From CAVQBC01 sp963848415 (GTDB taxonomy: Bacteria > Actinomycetota > Thermoleophilia > Solirubrobacterales > Solirubrobacteraceae): a stretch of 64,000 bases of DNA. Each line of letters starts with the position of its first letter. The first letter of the stretch is position 1. The notes beneath the pieces are model-generated. The model did no database searches and was not told the origin of the DNA. It worked only from the letters and a program-made list of their open reading frames with translations. The position numbers were made by a program, and so were the translations under genes. Shown here one piece after another: positions 43,301 through 50,825 of the stretch. Location of the stretch: the NCBI GenBank assembly GCA_963848415.1, contig CAWKDN010000001.1:2356001-2420000 (forward strand). The letters are read 5' to 3'.

Positions 43301-44015
43301 CCGCGGCGAGCTCGCACGCTCGCGCTTGGACCGTGCCGCGCGACCGCTGACGGTCAGGCGCCGCGCGGGCGGAGGCTTCGTCGCCACGGCGCCGAGCCGG
43401 CCCGGCGTGCGTGTGCTCCTGCGCCGGGTCGGCCGCAGCCCGCGGGTGGCCGTCGGCCTGCAGGTCCGCGGGCGCTCGCTGCGCACGCCGGCAGCGTGCC
43501 ACGCGTGGCCCGCGGCGGTCTCGCGCGACCGCCCGCACGCCGAACTGCGGACGCGGCTGCGCATCAGCGACGGCACGACGCGGCGGGTCGTGCGCCTCCG
43601 GCACCGCTGGCGCTGCGCGCGTGACGCCCGCGGCAACGTCGACCGGCTCGTGGCCGAGCGCAGGCGCCCCTTCCCGATCCGCGGCGGGCTCGCCGTCGCG
43701 CTGCGCGGCCCCCGGCGCGTGCAGCCGGGGAGCATCGCGCGCTACACCGCCGTGGTCTCCAACCGCCGCACCCACAAGCGCCGCGCCCGCTCGTCGCTCT
43801 ACGCCATCGCCCTGGACCCCCGCCGCGGACGTCCCCTGCGCATCGACGAGCTGCGCCGCGGCCGCTCACGCACCCTGACCTTCCGCCGTCGCGTGCCGTC
43901 CTCCACCCGCTCACCCTTCTGCGTCGAGGTCGTCGCGAGCGCGGCCGGCACCCGCGCCAAGACCGCCCGCGCGTGCGCGCCCGTAGGCGCGCGGCGGCCC
44001 GCGAACACCGGCTGA
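40311..44015 (+). CDS. giant secreted FG-GAP/VCBS protein, paralogue 1
   Basis: 1,234 residues; ATG 40311 with GGGAGGG just upstream. Signal peptide about 1-26. Residues about 35-560 carry FG-GAP/VCBS-type calcium motifs (DVNGDGRDELLGRNG; NLDGLPGDELL; DVDGDGKDEVLALDG; DVDGDGRDDVVARG), a likely seven-bladed propeller. Residues about 620-800 are helical with a hydrophobic hairpin (about 676-723). A Cys-rich segment (about 800-925) and two basic beta modules (about 930-1234) end the protein. Paralogues 2 and 3 share the whole layout. It lacks the shared leader block found before those. Role unknown; surface adhesion or a pore-forming activity are possible readings. Confidence 0.82.
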   Translation: MAVQRVLGWGVGVVLLLALPSSALADACDQSADDSYTGNCGPLFAVPTWGDAGGWTDPSRYATIQLADVNGDGRDELLGRNGQGIEIFRFDTTVGQWRPQVNANAVPLALTDFRSPAPSEESEPNWDQPQYALTIGTANLDGKPGEEIFGRFPDGLHAYTYVPPAGGTSIDGGSWQRIAGAGAFSDADGAWDPSIYTTIQRGLPLFGTPATVIGRQKETPDDDYASLVASSLQAGAWQLDAIAGSQPQYGAELAWGNDECGTPACYLDVRAAQLATSVPDPARNLGPLISSPGQLLSRTQYGLAAWTQDSTQQWFAIGGTQPYEGPGQLDSLGPFADVPGPDCPFSSNGASGEGSGDCLGSAPAYYETLRTANLDGLPGDELLALASDGLRVKQFNGTGYDSLATLSALALPGGVLSDLEPGLWGSIRTGDVDGDGKDEVLALDGIGLQAWSYNRTTNAWTRLQPSPALALAADPWLTQREYYATIQTGDVDGDGRDDVVARGPYGIRTWFYDRRGTGGWERYLPDGFAPWPNAAQAAAYEALTPVAKAGNAIPETASETRKVWADETAPDATTLTNLQLGNKSLPTVAGCTGPVPGSPTYSACTPPAGSTTFNAGDWTAMVNELLTEIDAAQEVLGYFAQLDAMRTSLFIDEGAVLPAIGDKLGLSAAASNAAGFNLQSFFAGFLGIAASIASLVPGVGPELSALLWVASELVSTIPSASPTASDATPFQTTYAGLQAKFAAIVSEADAAVKAQSQEIRQDAGLLALVAQLRSSGTWAMDTAGISSAANQGFAIWVYQTLMPTVFERYQITGCDSTIQRDGASFACQGPADAPGVLGSPSDFTTIGPPGGPNCRPQGGGVSNWTCSYVSAPPDLMTQIWGPLSDRCTYVPGRSLGAWTFGNCTTGVDPYASIGVNAWNFNTYTGDPINFPGAAPAAPASAARARSRPAIALGRPKIGRRAGTRASADVRGGTFLPTGLRLADATVRLDRLLFESGGRGELARSRLDRAARPLTVRRRAGGGFVATAPSRPGVRVLLRRVGRSPRVAVGLQVRGRSLRTPAACHAWPAAVSRDRPHAELRTRLRISDGTTRRVVRLRHRWRCARDARGNVDRLVAERRRPFPIRGGLAVALRGPRRVQPGSIARYTAVVSNRRTHKRRARSSLYAIALDPRRGRPLRIDELRRGRSRTLTFRRRVPSSTRSPFCVEVVASAAGTRAKTARACAPVGARRPANTG

Positions 44016-44028
44016 CGCACGGCACCGC

Positions 44029-45753
44029 CTAGGGACGGCGCAGCATCGAACGCAGCAGCGGGCTCGTGAAGACCCGGTGGGGGTCGAGCCGTTCGAGCGT
44101 GGCGACCGCGCCATCCCACCTTCGCTGTGGTAGCCGGCCGACTCGGAAGGCGTCGGGAACGGTGCGGGAGAGCATGGTCCGGTTCGTCCACGCGCCGCGC
44201 TCGGTGTAGGCCCAGCCCTTGGACCACTCGGGCCGGACCGTCGCGAACGGCGGCCGGTAGGTCGCGAAGATCCAGCGCTCGATGTCGCGATAGGCGCGGT
44301 CGGCGGCCGGGGTGCCGGGGAACGACAGGATGTCCAGCCACACCGCTACGTCCCATTCTGGATGATCGGCACGCGGCGCCAGTGCCGACAGGAGCGCGGG
44401 CTGGGCGCCGTCGACCCCGACGTCGCGGTGATGATCCAGGCCGGTGACCCGGATCTCGACCGGCATGTTCATCGGGTACAGGCCCTGGGCGCGATAGGCG
44501 GCGACCAGCTCCTGGTAGCGGCCGACGAACGCGTGGATCACGCGTTGGACGTGCCGGCGGCGGGTGAGGACGGCGTAGCCGTTCGCAGAGACGCGCAGGG
44601 TCGATGGCCGGACGTAGAGCAGGACGTCCTTCGCCGCTCCCCAAATGTCGCTCGAGCTCTCGGCGCGCAGCCCGGCGACCGTGGCGGCGTAGGCGCCCTG
44701 GCCGAGCGCGACCGCCGCGCTCGGGTCCGACACGATCTGCTGGCGGATGGCGCGCTGCGCGGTCTCGCTCAGCGTGTCCGAGAAGGGGAAGTTGTAGGGC
44801 GCGCGGACCACGCGCGAGCCGGCCGGCCGGCGCGGGCTCACGGTCCAGACCTTCAGCCACGGCGCGTCCGTGAACGGGTACCAGATGGCCTCGACCCGCC
44901 CGCTGGCCTCGAGGAAGCTCTCGAACGTCCGTCCCTGGGCGCCGGAGGCGGCGAAGAGCTCCTCGGCGGGCACGTCGGTGCGGCTCACGCAGCGCAGGTG
45001 GCGCAGCGGGCCGACGCGCAGCGTCACGCTCGTGACGAAGGTCCGCCCGAGGTGCGTGAGCAGGCTCGCGCACGCCGGGTCGTCGCGGTCGAAGGACCGC
45101 AGCACGTAGCGCCGCCGGCGCTCGCTCCAGACGACGGCGGTGAGCGACAGGACGAGGTTGCTCAGCGAGCCGAAGGACTCCCCGCGCGAGCGCTCACCGC
45201 GGGCGGGGATCGCCGTGCCGTGGCCGTCGATCGCCAGCACGCCGCCCACCGTGAGGTCCCCCGGCGCCGGGTGCGCGATCAGCCCCAGGTCTGCGTCCTG
45301 GAGGAACGCGAGCAGGTCGTCCATCGTCGTGCCCGTCTGCGTGACGACCGCAGGCGGGCTTTCCCCGGCAACGCGCATCCCGGTCAGGTGCCGCGTCGTG
45401 TCGACGAGCACGACGCGCGGCGAGCGCGACGGCGTGCTCGCGAGCGTGAGCGGCGACCACGTGTGCCCGCGGCCGAGCGCCCGGACCCGGTAGGAGTGCT
45501 GCCACGCCCAGTTGACGACCTCCACGACCTCCTCGGGCGTGCGCGGGGCGCACGTCCAGACGCCGTCGACCTCGATCGCCTGCGCCCAGTTGACGAAGCG
45601 CCGCCGCGCGACCTCGACGCCTCGCGGGAAGTCGCGCGGGCGGGCGGCCCCGGCCGGCGCGGACGCCGGCAGCGCCGCGGCTCCCGCGACCGCGGCCCCG
45701 GCGGCGATGAAGCCCCGGCGGGACAGGCGCTCGTCGTCGCCGGCCACGGTCAT
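44029..45753 (-). CDS. class II (FAD, VAO-type) cholesterol oxidase, Tat-exported
   Basis: 574 residues. Twin-arginine signal LSRRGFIAAGAAVAGAAALP (10-29). The FAD-binding PP-loop RALGRGHTW (91-99) has H97, where family members attach FAD covalently, followed by GGVLAIDGHGTAIP (170-183). The C-terminal half matches the cholesterol oxidase substrate-binding domain (VEAIWYPFTDAPWLKVW; RPEWSKGWAYTERGAWTN near the end). The enzyme would oxidise 3-beta-hydroxysteroids with O2 outside the cell, giving H2O2. Other VAO-type substrates cannot be excluded. It lies between giant 1 and the MltR regulator; the 146 bases upstream separate it from the regulator's 3' end. Confidence 0.85.
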   Translation of the reverse strand: MTVAGDDERLSRRGFIAAGAAVAGAAALPASAPAGAARPRDFPRGVEVARRRFVNWAQAIEVDGVWTCAPRTPEEVVEVVNWAWQHSYRVRALGRGHTWSPLTLASTPSRSPRVVLVDTTRHLTGMRVAGESPPAVVTQTGTTMDDLLAFLQDADLGLIAHPAPGDLTVGGVLAIDGHGTAIPARGERSRGESFGSLSNLVLSLTAVVWSERRRRYVLRSFDRDDPACASLLTHLGRTFVTSVTLRVGPLRHLRCVSRTDVPAEELFAASGAQGRTFESFLEASGRVEAIWYPFTDAPWLKVWTVSPRRPAGSRVVRAPYNFPFSDTLSETAQRAIRQQIVSDPSAAVALGQGAYAATVAGLRAESSSDIWGAAKDVLLYVRPSTLRVSANGYAVLTRRRHVQRVIHAFVGRYQELVAAYRAQGLYPMNMPVEIRVTGLDHHRDVGVDGAQPALLSALAPRADHPEWDVAVWLDILSFPGTPAADRAYRDIERWIFATYRPPFATVRPEWSKGWAYTERGAWTNRTMLSRTVPDAFRVGRLPQRRWDGAVATLERLDPHRVFTSPLLRSMLRRP

Positions 45754-45899
45754 AGACCTTCGCGCATCGGCAGCCCACTCATCTCGGGTCCCCTCGCCGC
45801 GACAAGGCGGCCACCCTAGGCCGCAAGCCTGACGCAAGTCAAGGCCGCGCAGCGCCCCCGATCCCAAGGACGAAGCCCGCGAGCCGTGCGGCGCGGCGG

Positions 45900-46733
45900 T
45901 CAGCCGACGGGGCGGGACCGCGCCAGCTCGGCGATGCGGGCGAGCGCTTCCGCGTCCCGGCTGCCTGGGGCTGCGGTGGTCGCGAAGAGGATCTGCCGGT
46001 CGGTGCCGCCCACGGCGAAGGTCTGAAAGCTCAGGCGCATCCAGCCGACCGCCGGGTGCAGGTAGAGGTCCGAGCCCGACACGAACGAGCGCACGTCGTG
46101 ATCGGCCCAGAGCCGGCGGAAGTCGTCGCTCTCGAGCGACAGCTCCTCGATCAGGCTCCTGGGATAGGGATCGTCGAGATCGCTGCCGACGGCGGCGCGG
46201 AAGTAGGCCACGGTCCTGGCGAGCGTGAACTCGAGATCCTCGTAGCGCTCGTATTCCTCCCTGACCAGGAACATCGAACGCAGCATGTTGGTCCCCGGCT
46301 CTGCGACGCGCGTCAGCGCGCGCGCGGCGGCGTTCGAGGCCAGGATGTCGAGGTGGCGTCCGTGGATGAAGGCGGGGGTGCTCCAACCGTCGATCAGCGC
46401 CTGGACCTCCGGCCGGACGGTCTCACCCACGTGGTCGCGAGGTCGCGCGGCAGGCGAGGCCAGGTGGCCGAGGGCGAACAGGTGATCCGTGGCGTCGGCG
46501 TCGAGCTGGAGCGCCCGGGCCAGCGCTTCGAGCACCTTCTCGGACGGCCGGTAGTCGCGGCCCTGCTCCAGACGCGTGTAGTAGTCGGTGCTGACTCCCG
46601 CCAGCGCGGCGAGCTCCTCGCGGCGCAGCCCGGGCACGCGGCGGCGATCGCCGTTCATGATGCCGACGTCTTCGGGTCTGATTCGTCCGCGCCGCGCGCG
46701 CAGGAACTCGGCGAGCGAATGGGCTGAGTCCAC
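45900..46733 (-). CDS. MltR/MmyB-like XRE family transcriptional regulator
   Basis: 277 residues from a GTG at 46733. N-terminal HTH in the exact family form: LAEFLRARRGRIRPEDVG, VPGLRREELAALAGVSTDYYTRLEQGRDYRPSEKVLEALARAL. The rest is the MltR-type ligand-binding domain (PAFIHGRHLDILASNAAARAL; an FXXAVG stretch; LYLHPAVGWMRLSFQTF), thought to hold a fatty acid-like ligand. It is divergent from giant 2, and the palindrome GTCCTAGGAC sits between them. The same block recurs before the methyltransferase and giant 3, so a three-promoter regulon is inferred. Confidence 0.88.
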   Translation of the reverse strand: MDSAHSLAEFLRARRGRIRPEDVGIMNGDRRRVPGLRREELAALAGVSTDYYTRLEQGRDYRPSEKVLEALARALQLDADATDHLFALGHLASPAARPRDHVGETVRPEVQALIDGWSTPAFIHGRHLDILASNAAARALTRVAEPGTNMLRSMFLVREEYERYEDLEFTLARTVAYFRAAVGSDLDDPYPRSLIEELSLESDDFRRLWADHDVRSFVSGSDLYLHPAVGWMRLSFQTFAVGGTDRQILFATTAAPGSRDAEALARIAELARSRPVG

Positions 46734-46886
46734 CGGGGCCGATCCTACCTGCAACCTGGCCCTGACAGTCCTAGGACCGCTGGGGCCCTGGCTAATCGCT
46801 TCCCGCGGCCGCAGGATGCGCCGAGTCAGATGGAGGCGGGTTGTCGCTAGGAGGGGGAGATGCGTTCCGTGCGCGACGGCGACGGT
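46725..46886 (+). repeat. promoter/leader repeat, copy 1
   Basis: Runs from the first codons of the regulator (GAGTCCACC on the plus strand) to the start of a 12-codon open frame. It shares with copies 2 and 3 the blocks CCGATCCT, CTGGCCCTG, the palindrome, GGGGCCCTGGCTAA (46782-46795), GCAGGAT and GGGTTGTCGCTA before a purine-rich ribosome binding site. As the only copy between divergent genes, it is probably the parent. Confidence 0.85.
46768..46777. promoter_or_regulatory. palindrome GTCCTAGGAC, copy 1 (candidate MltR operator)
   Basis: A perfect 10-base palindrome, 4 bases before GGGGCCCTGGCTAA. It lies 35 bases upstream of the regulator's start codon and 118 bases upstream of giant 2's likely start, so it could control both directions. 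Confidence 0.7.
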
Positions 46887-46898
46887 TCGGGGTCGTGA
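46860..46898 (+). CDS. 12-codon leader open frame
   Basis: ATG at 46860 with GGAGGGGGAG just upstream; encodes MRSVRDGDGSGS and stops at 46896-46898, overlapping GTG 46895 of the giant 2 frame. In copy 3 the same ATG (MRSVRDDAV...) is the real start of giant 3. So it is either a leader peptide coupled to giant 2 or a frame-damaged N-terminus. Confidence 0.4.
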   Translation: MRSVRDGDGSGS

Positions 46899-49800
46899 GG
46901 ATGGGCGGCGTCGATCAGGCGTTCGCTGCGCTGACGAGCCGTATCGGGTCGCCGAGGGCACGGTTCTGCCGGCGAGCTCTGCTGGTGGCTGTGGTGCTGG
47001 CAGCGGCACTGGCGGAGGCGCCGTCGGTCGCGGCCGCGGCCGCATGCCCGGTGGCCAAGCCGACCTACACCGGGAACTGCGGACCGACGTTCGTGGTGCC
47101 GGCGTGGGGCGACGCGGGGGGCTGGAACGATCCCTCGCAGTACTCGACGATCCAGTTGGCGGACATCAACGGCGACGGCCGTGACGAGCTGATCGGGCGC
47201 AACGATCAGGGCCTGGAGATCTACTGGTTCGACACGAGCGTCGGGCAGTGGCGCCCGCAGGTCGACGCCAACGGCGTGCCGCAGGTGCTGAGCGACTTCG
47301 CCACGCCGCCCCCATGGCAGGCGAGCAATCCCAGGAGCCCGGCGCAGCCGCAGTTCTACTCGACGATCCAGGCCGCCGACCTCGCCGGTCGACGGGGCGC
47401 GGAGATCCTGGCGCGCTTCTGGGACGGGATGCGGGTCTACCAGTACGTCCCGCCCCCGGACAACGACATCAACGGCGGCAGCTGGAGGACGATCGTCACC
47501 GGCGGCCCGTTCAGCGACGCCGACGGCTATGCCGATGCCTCCCTGTACTCGTCGATCGGGGTCGGGGAGTTCGAGCAGGGGGAGCCGCCGCTGCTCTTCG
47601 CGCGCCAGCGCAGCACGTACGGTCAACCCACGGTGGTCTTCTACGGCTGGGACGGCCTGAAGTTGTCGGCCGCGCCCGCTGCCGGCGTCAGCATCGGCGC
47701 GAGGGGCCTCGGGGTCACCTCCTTCCCCGATCGGGAATGCTCGCAGCCGTCGTGCTACCAGACCCTGCGGGCCGGCAACCTCGCTCCGGGGGGACGCGAC
47801 ACCCCGGACGACACCGCCGAGCTGATGGGCCGCACTGGCGGAGGGATCAGCCTGTGGGACCTGGACGAGCGCGGAGCGTGGAACTGGCTCAACGAGGACT
47901 ACGACTTCACCCCCGCAGGGCTCCCGCCGTTCGCCGACGCTCCCAGCCCGGGCCCGTCGTTTCCGTATCCCGATTGCCCGTTCTCCGCCGGCGGCGCGTC
48001 CGGGGCCGGGAGCGGCGACTGCCTCGGCAGCAGTCCGTCCTACTACGAGACGCTGCAGGCCGCCGACGTCGACGGGGTGGCCGGCGACGAGCTGCTCGCG
48101 CGCGCGAGCGACGGACTGCGGGTGAGGAAGTGGGTGCCCGGGCCCTCAGGCGGGCAGTGGGACGTGCTGCCGACGCTGACCGCGCTCGCCGGCGCGGCCT
48201 CGGGCGTGCCGGCCGGCCTGTGGGGGTCGATCCGGACCGGCGACCTCGACGCGGACGGCAAGCGGGAGGTGCTGGCGCTCGACGGGAAGGCGCTGCAGGC
48301 ATGGTCGTATGACCCGGCTGCCAAGGCGTGGCGCCAGCTGCAGCCGACGACGCCGCTGGCCCTGGGCGCCGATCCGTGGCTCTCTGACCCGGAGTACCAC
48401 TCGACGATCCGGGTCGGTGACGTCGACGGCGACCGTCGCGACGACGTCGTGGCGCGCGGCCCGTTCGGGATCCGCACCTGGTTCTACGACCGGCGCGGGA
48501 CCGGCGGCTGGGAGCGCTATCTCGCCGACGGCTACCCAGCCTTCGCGGCCCGCGGCGAGGCGAACGCCTACGCGGCCCTCACCGCCTTGGCCAAGACCAC
48601 CAGATCGATCCCCCAGACGGCGGCTTCCATTCGCGACGTGTGGACCCAGCCGACGCCGCCGGACACGTCGACGCTGTCGACGCTCCAGGCGAACCTCGCG
48701 AGCGCGACGGTGGCCAACTGCACGAACGAGACGCAGTTCGCGCCGCCGACCTACGCCTCGTGTGTCCCGCCCGCCGGCATCGCGGCGACCGACTGGACGA
48801 CGGTGGTCAACGAGGTCCTCGGCGAGGCGTACGACGCCCAGCAGGTGATCGAGCACTTCGGCGACGTCGACACGATGCGCGCAGGCCTGTTCGAGTCCGA
48901 GAGCCGGTCGCTGCCGGCGATCGCGAGCGACCTGCAGCTCAACGGCGCGGCGGGCACCACCACGACCTTCGACCTCCAGGGCTTCTTCGCCGGCACGGCC
49001 GGGATCGCCGCGTCGATCGCCGGTGTGGTCCCTGGGGGCGCGGAGGCGAGCGCCGGGTTGTGGATCGCGTCGGAGCTGATCTCGATGCTGCCGTCGGCGT
49101 CCGCGACGGCGACCTCGGCGTTCCAGGGCACCTACGACACGCTTCTCACCAGGCTCTCGACCGCGCAGGACGAGATGGCCGTGGCGCTCGCCTCGCAACG
49201 CCAGCAGGTGCTGGGCGACCAGTCACTGCTCGGTCTCGTCGGCCAGCTGCGCTCGACCGGAACCTGGAAGCCCGACACCGACGGGCTGCAGAGCGCCAGT
49301 CGCCAGGCCTTCGCCTTGCAGACCTACCAGGCGCTGCTGCCGACCATGTACAACCGCTACGTGGTCAGCAACTGCACCGACGTGTTCTACCCCTCGGGTG
49401 ACGAGACGGACTGCACGCTGCCCTCGGGGAGGTTCGTCAGCCGCAGCGGCGGGAACATCGTCTGGCTGGGACCGCCGGCGGCCGACCCGTGCTTCAGCAC
49501 CAATACCGTCACCGACTGCGAGTACCAGCAGAACCCCGGGACGATGCCCTACGGCATCGCGAACGTCGTGTGGGGCCCGGTCTCGCCGACGTGCAACTAC
49601 ACGCCGCCCAACAAGAACACGCTGTGGACGTACGGCTGCTCGCTCGGCGTCCCCTACGCTCAGGGCATCCTGGCCGACGGGGGCGGGTGGACGTTCACCA
49701 CCGAGAGCGGCGACCCGGAGGTCGTCCTCGAGGGCGGAGCCAGACCGGCGCCCGCCACCGTGCAGGCGACCGGCGCGGGCGCAGGCTCGAGCGCGCGTGC

Positions 49801-50644
49801 CGCGCAGGCCGGCGCGAGCGCGCGCGCCGCGCGCGAGGTCCTCGCTCCGCTGCGGTTCACCGGCCGGGTGTCGCTCTCCCGCGGGGTGCGGCTGCGCCGG
49901 ATGCGCGTCGGGGTCGACCGGCTGTTGTTCGAGCACGGACGCCGCGAGGAGCTCGCCCGATCCAGGTCGGGCCGCCGGCTGCGGCCGTTCGCGCTCAGGC
50001 GCGTCCGGGCCGGGCTGTTCACCTCCCGGCGGCGCGGCGGGCCGCGGGTGCGCCTGCGCCTGCGGCCCCTCGACGACCGCGGTCGTGCGCGGCTGGATCT
50101 GAGCCTGAGCCGGGTCCGGACCCGCGACGTCCGCGCCCTCTGCACGGTGCACCCGGCCGGCGTCCACCGCCCCGGCCGGCCGCTGGAGCTCGAGACGCGC
50201 CTGCGCGTGCGCGACGGTGGCGCGAGCGGGCGGGTCACCATGCGCCGACCCTGGCGCTGCGTGCGCGACCGCAAGGGCGAGTTCGCCGGGCTCCGACCCG
50301 GAGCGGCCCGCCGGCCGTCCGCGCGTCCCGGTCTGGCCGTGCGCCTACAGACGCCCGGCGTACGGGCGTCGGCTCGCCGCCAGACCGTCCTCGTCACCGT
50401 CGCCAACCGCCGCCGGGGACGCTCCGGCCGCACCGCGTCCTCGTTGTGGAACCTGCGAGTCATCGCCCGGGCCGGCGGCCGGCGGCAGACCGTCCGCGTG
50501 AAGGAGCTGCGCGCACGCCGCACGCGCACCCTGCGCTTCAGCGTGCCCGTTCCCCGGGGCGCTGGCCGGCGAACGTGCGTGCAGGTCACCGCCGCCGCGG
50601 ACAGCGCCCGACCCGCCGGCGCCCGTCGCTGCGCCCGCGGCTGA
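46895..50644 (+). CDS. giant secreted FG-GAP/VCBS protein, paralogue 2
   Basis: About 1,249 residues from GTG 46895 (ATG 46901 two codons later is also possible; an upstream TTG lies in the repeated leader). Signal peptide with a hydrophobic core at about 25-45. Propeller motifs: DINGDGRDELIGRND, ADVDGVAGDELLARASDG, DLDADGKREVLALDG, DVDGDRRDDVVARG. The central helical part has a hydrophobic hairpin (about 688-737; FFAGTAGIAASIAGVVPG), then a Cys segment and basic C-terminal beta modules. Same layout as paralogues 1 and 3. Expression probably depends on the upstream palindrome block and the divergent MltR regulator. Confidence 0.82.
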   Translation: MRMGGVDQAFAALTSRIGSPRARFCRRALLVAVVLAAALAEAPSVAAAAACPVAKPTYTGNCGPTFVVPAWGDAGGWNDPSQYSTIQLADINGDGRDELIGRNDQGLEIYWFDTSVGQWRPQVDANGVPQVLSDFATPPPWQASNPRSPAQPQFYSTIQAADLAGRRGAEILARFWDGMRVYQYVPPPDNDINGGSWRTIVTGGPFSDADGYADASLYSSIGVGEFEQGEPPLLFARQRSTYGQPTVVFYGWDGLKLSAAPAAGVSIGARGLGVTSFPDRECSQPSCYQTLRAGNLAPGGRDTPDDTAELMGRTGGGISLWDLDERGAWNWLNEDYDFTPAGLPPFADAPSPGPSFPYPDCPFSAGGASGAGSGDCLGSSPSYYETLQAADVDGVAGDELLARASDGLRVRKWVPGPSGGQWDVLPTLTALAGAASGVPAGLWGSIRTGDLDADGKREVLALDGKALQAWSYDPAAKAWRQLQPTTPLALGADPWLSDPEYHSTIRVGDVDGDRRDDVVARGPFGIRTWFYDRRGTGGWERYLADGYPAFAARGEANAYAALTALAKTTRSIPQTAASIRDVWTQPTPPDTSTLSTLQANLASATVANCTNETQFAPPTYASCVPPAGIAATDWTTVVNEVLGEAYDAQQVIEHFGDVDTMRAGLFESESRSLPAIASDLQLNGAAGTTTTFDLQGFFAGTAGIAASIAGVVPGGAEASAGLWIASELISMLPSASATATSAFQGTYDTLLTRLSTAQDEMAVALASQRQQVLGDQSLLGLVGQLRSTGTWKPDTDGLQSASRQAFALQTYQALLPTMYNRYVVSNCTDVFYPSGDETDCTLPSGRFVSRSGGNIVWLGPPAADPCFSTNTVTDCEYQQNPGTMPYGIANVVWGPVSPTCNYTPPNKNTLWTYGCSLGVPYAQGILADGGGWTFTTESGDPEVVLEGGARPAPATVQATGAGAGSSARAAQAGASARAAREVLAPLRFTGRVSLSRGVRLRRMRVGVDRLLFEHGRREELARSRSGRRLRPFALRRVRAGLFTSRRRGGPRVRLRLRPLDDRGRARLDLSLSRVRTRDVRALCTVHPAGVHRPGRPLELETRLRVRDGGASGRVTMRRPWRCVRDRKGEFAGLRPGAARRPSARPGLAVRLQTPGVRASARRQTVLVTVANRRRGRSGRTASSLWNLRVIARAGGRRQTVRVKELRARRTRTLRFSVPVPRGAGRRTCVQVTAAADSARPAGARRCARG

Positions 50645-50796
50645 GTCCACCGCCGCCGATCCTGCCTCCAAGCTGGCCCTGCCGGTCCTAGGACGCTCGG
50701 GGCCCTGGCTAAACCCGCTCCGGGGCTGCAGGATTGCGCCGGCGTGAGTGGCAGGCGGGTTGTCGCTACGAGGGAGAGGCGTTCGGTGCGGCGGTG
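50643..50796 (+). repeat. promoter/leader repeat, copy 2
   Basis: Begins in the stop region of giant 2 (GAGTCCACC, complement GTGGACTCAGCC = the regulator's first four codons) and ends in AGGCGTTCGGTGCGG, where the old ATG of copy 3 has become AGG. It includes GGGGCCCTGGCTAA at 50699-50712 and GGGTTGTCGCTA. It now drives the methyltransferase gene. Confidence 0.85.
50685..50694. promoter_or_regulatory. palindrome GTCCTAGGAC, copy 2
   Basis: Perfect palindrome, 4 bases before the GGGGCCCTGGCTAA block, 131 bases upstream of the methyltransferase ATG. Same arrangement as copies 1 and 3. Confidence 0.7.
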
Positions 50797-50825
50797 ACGG
50801 GCGCGGTAGCCCGAAAGGAGGCATC

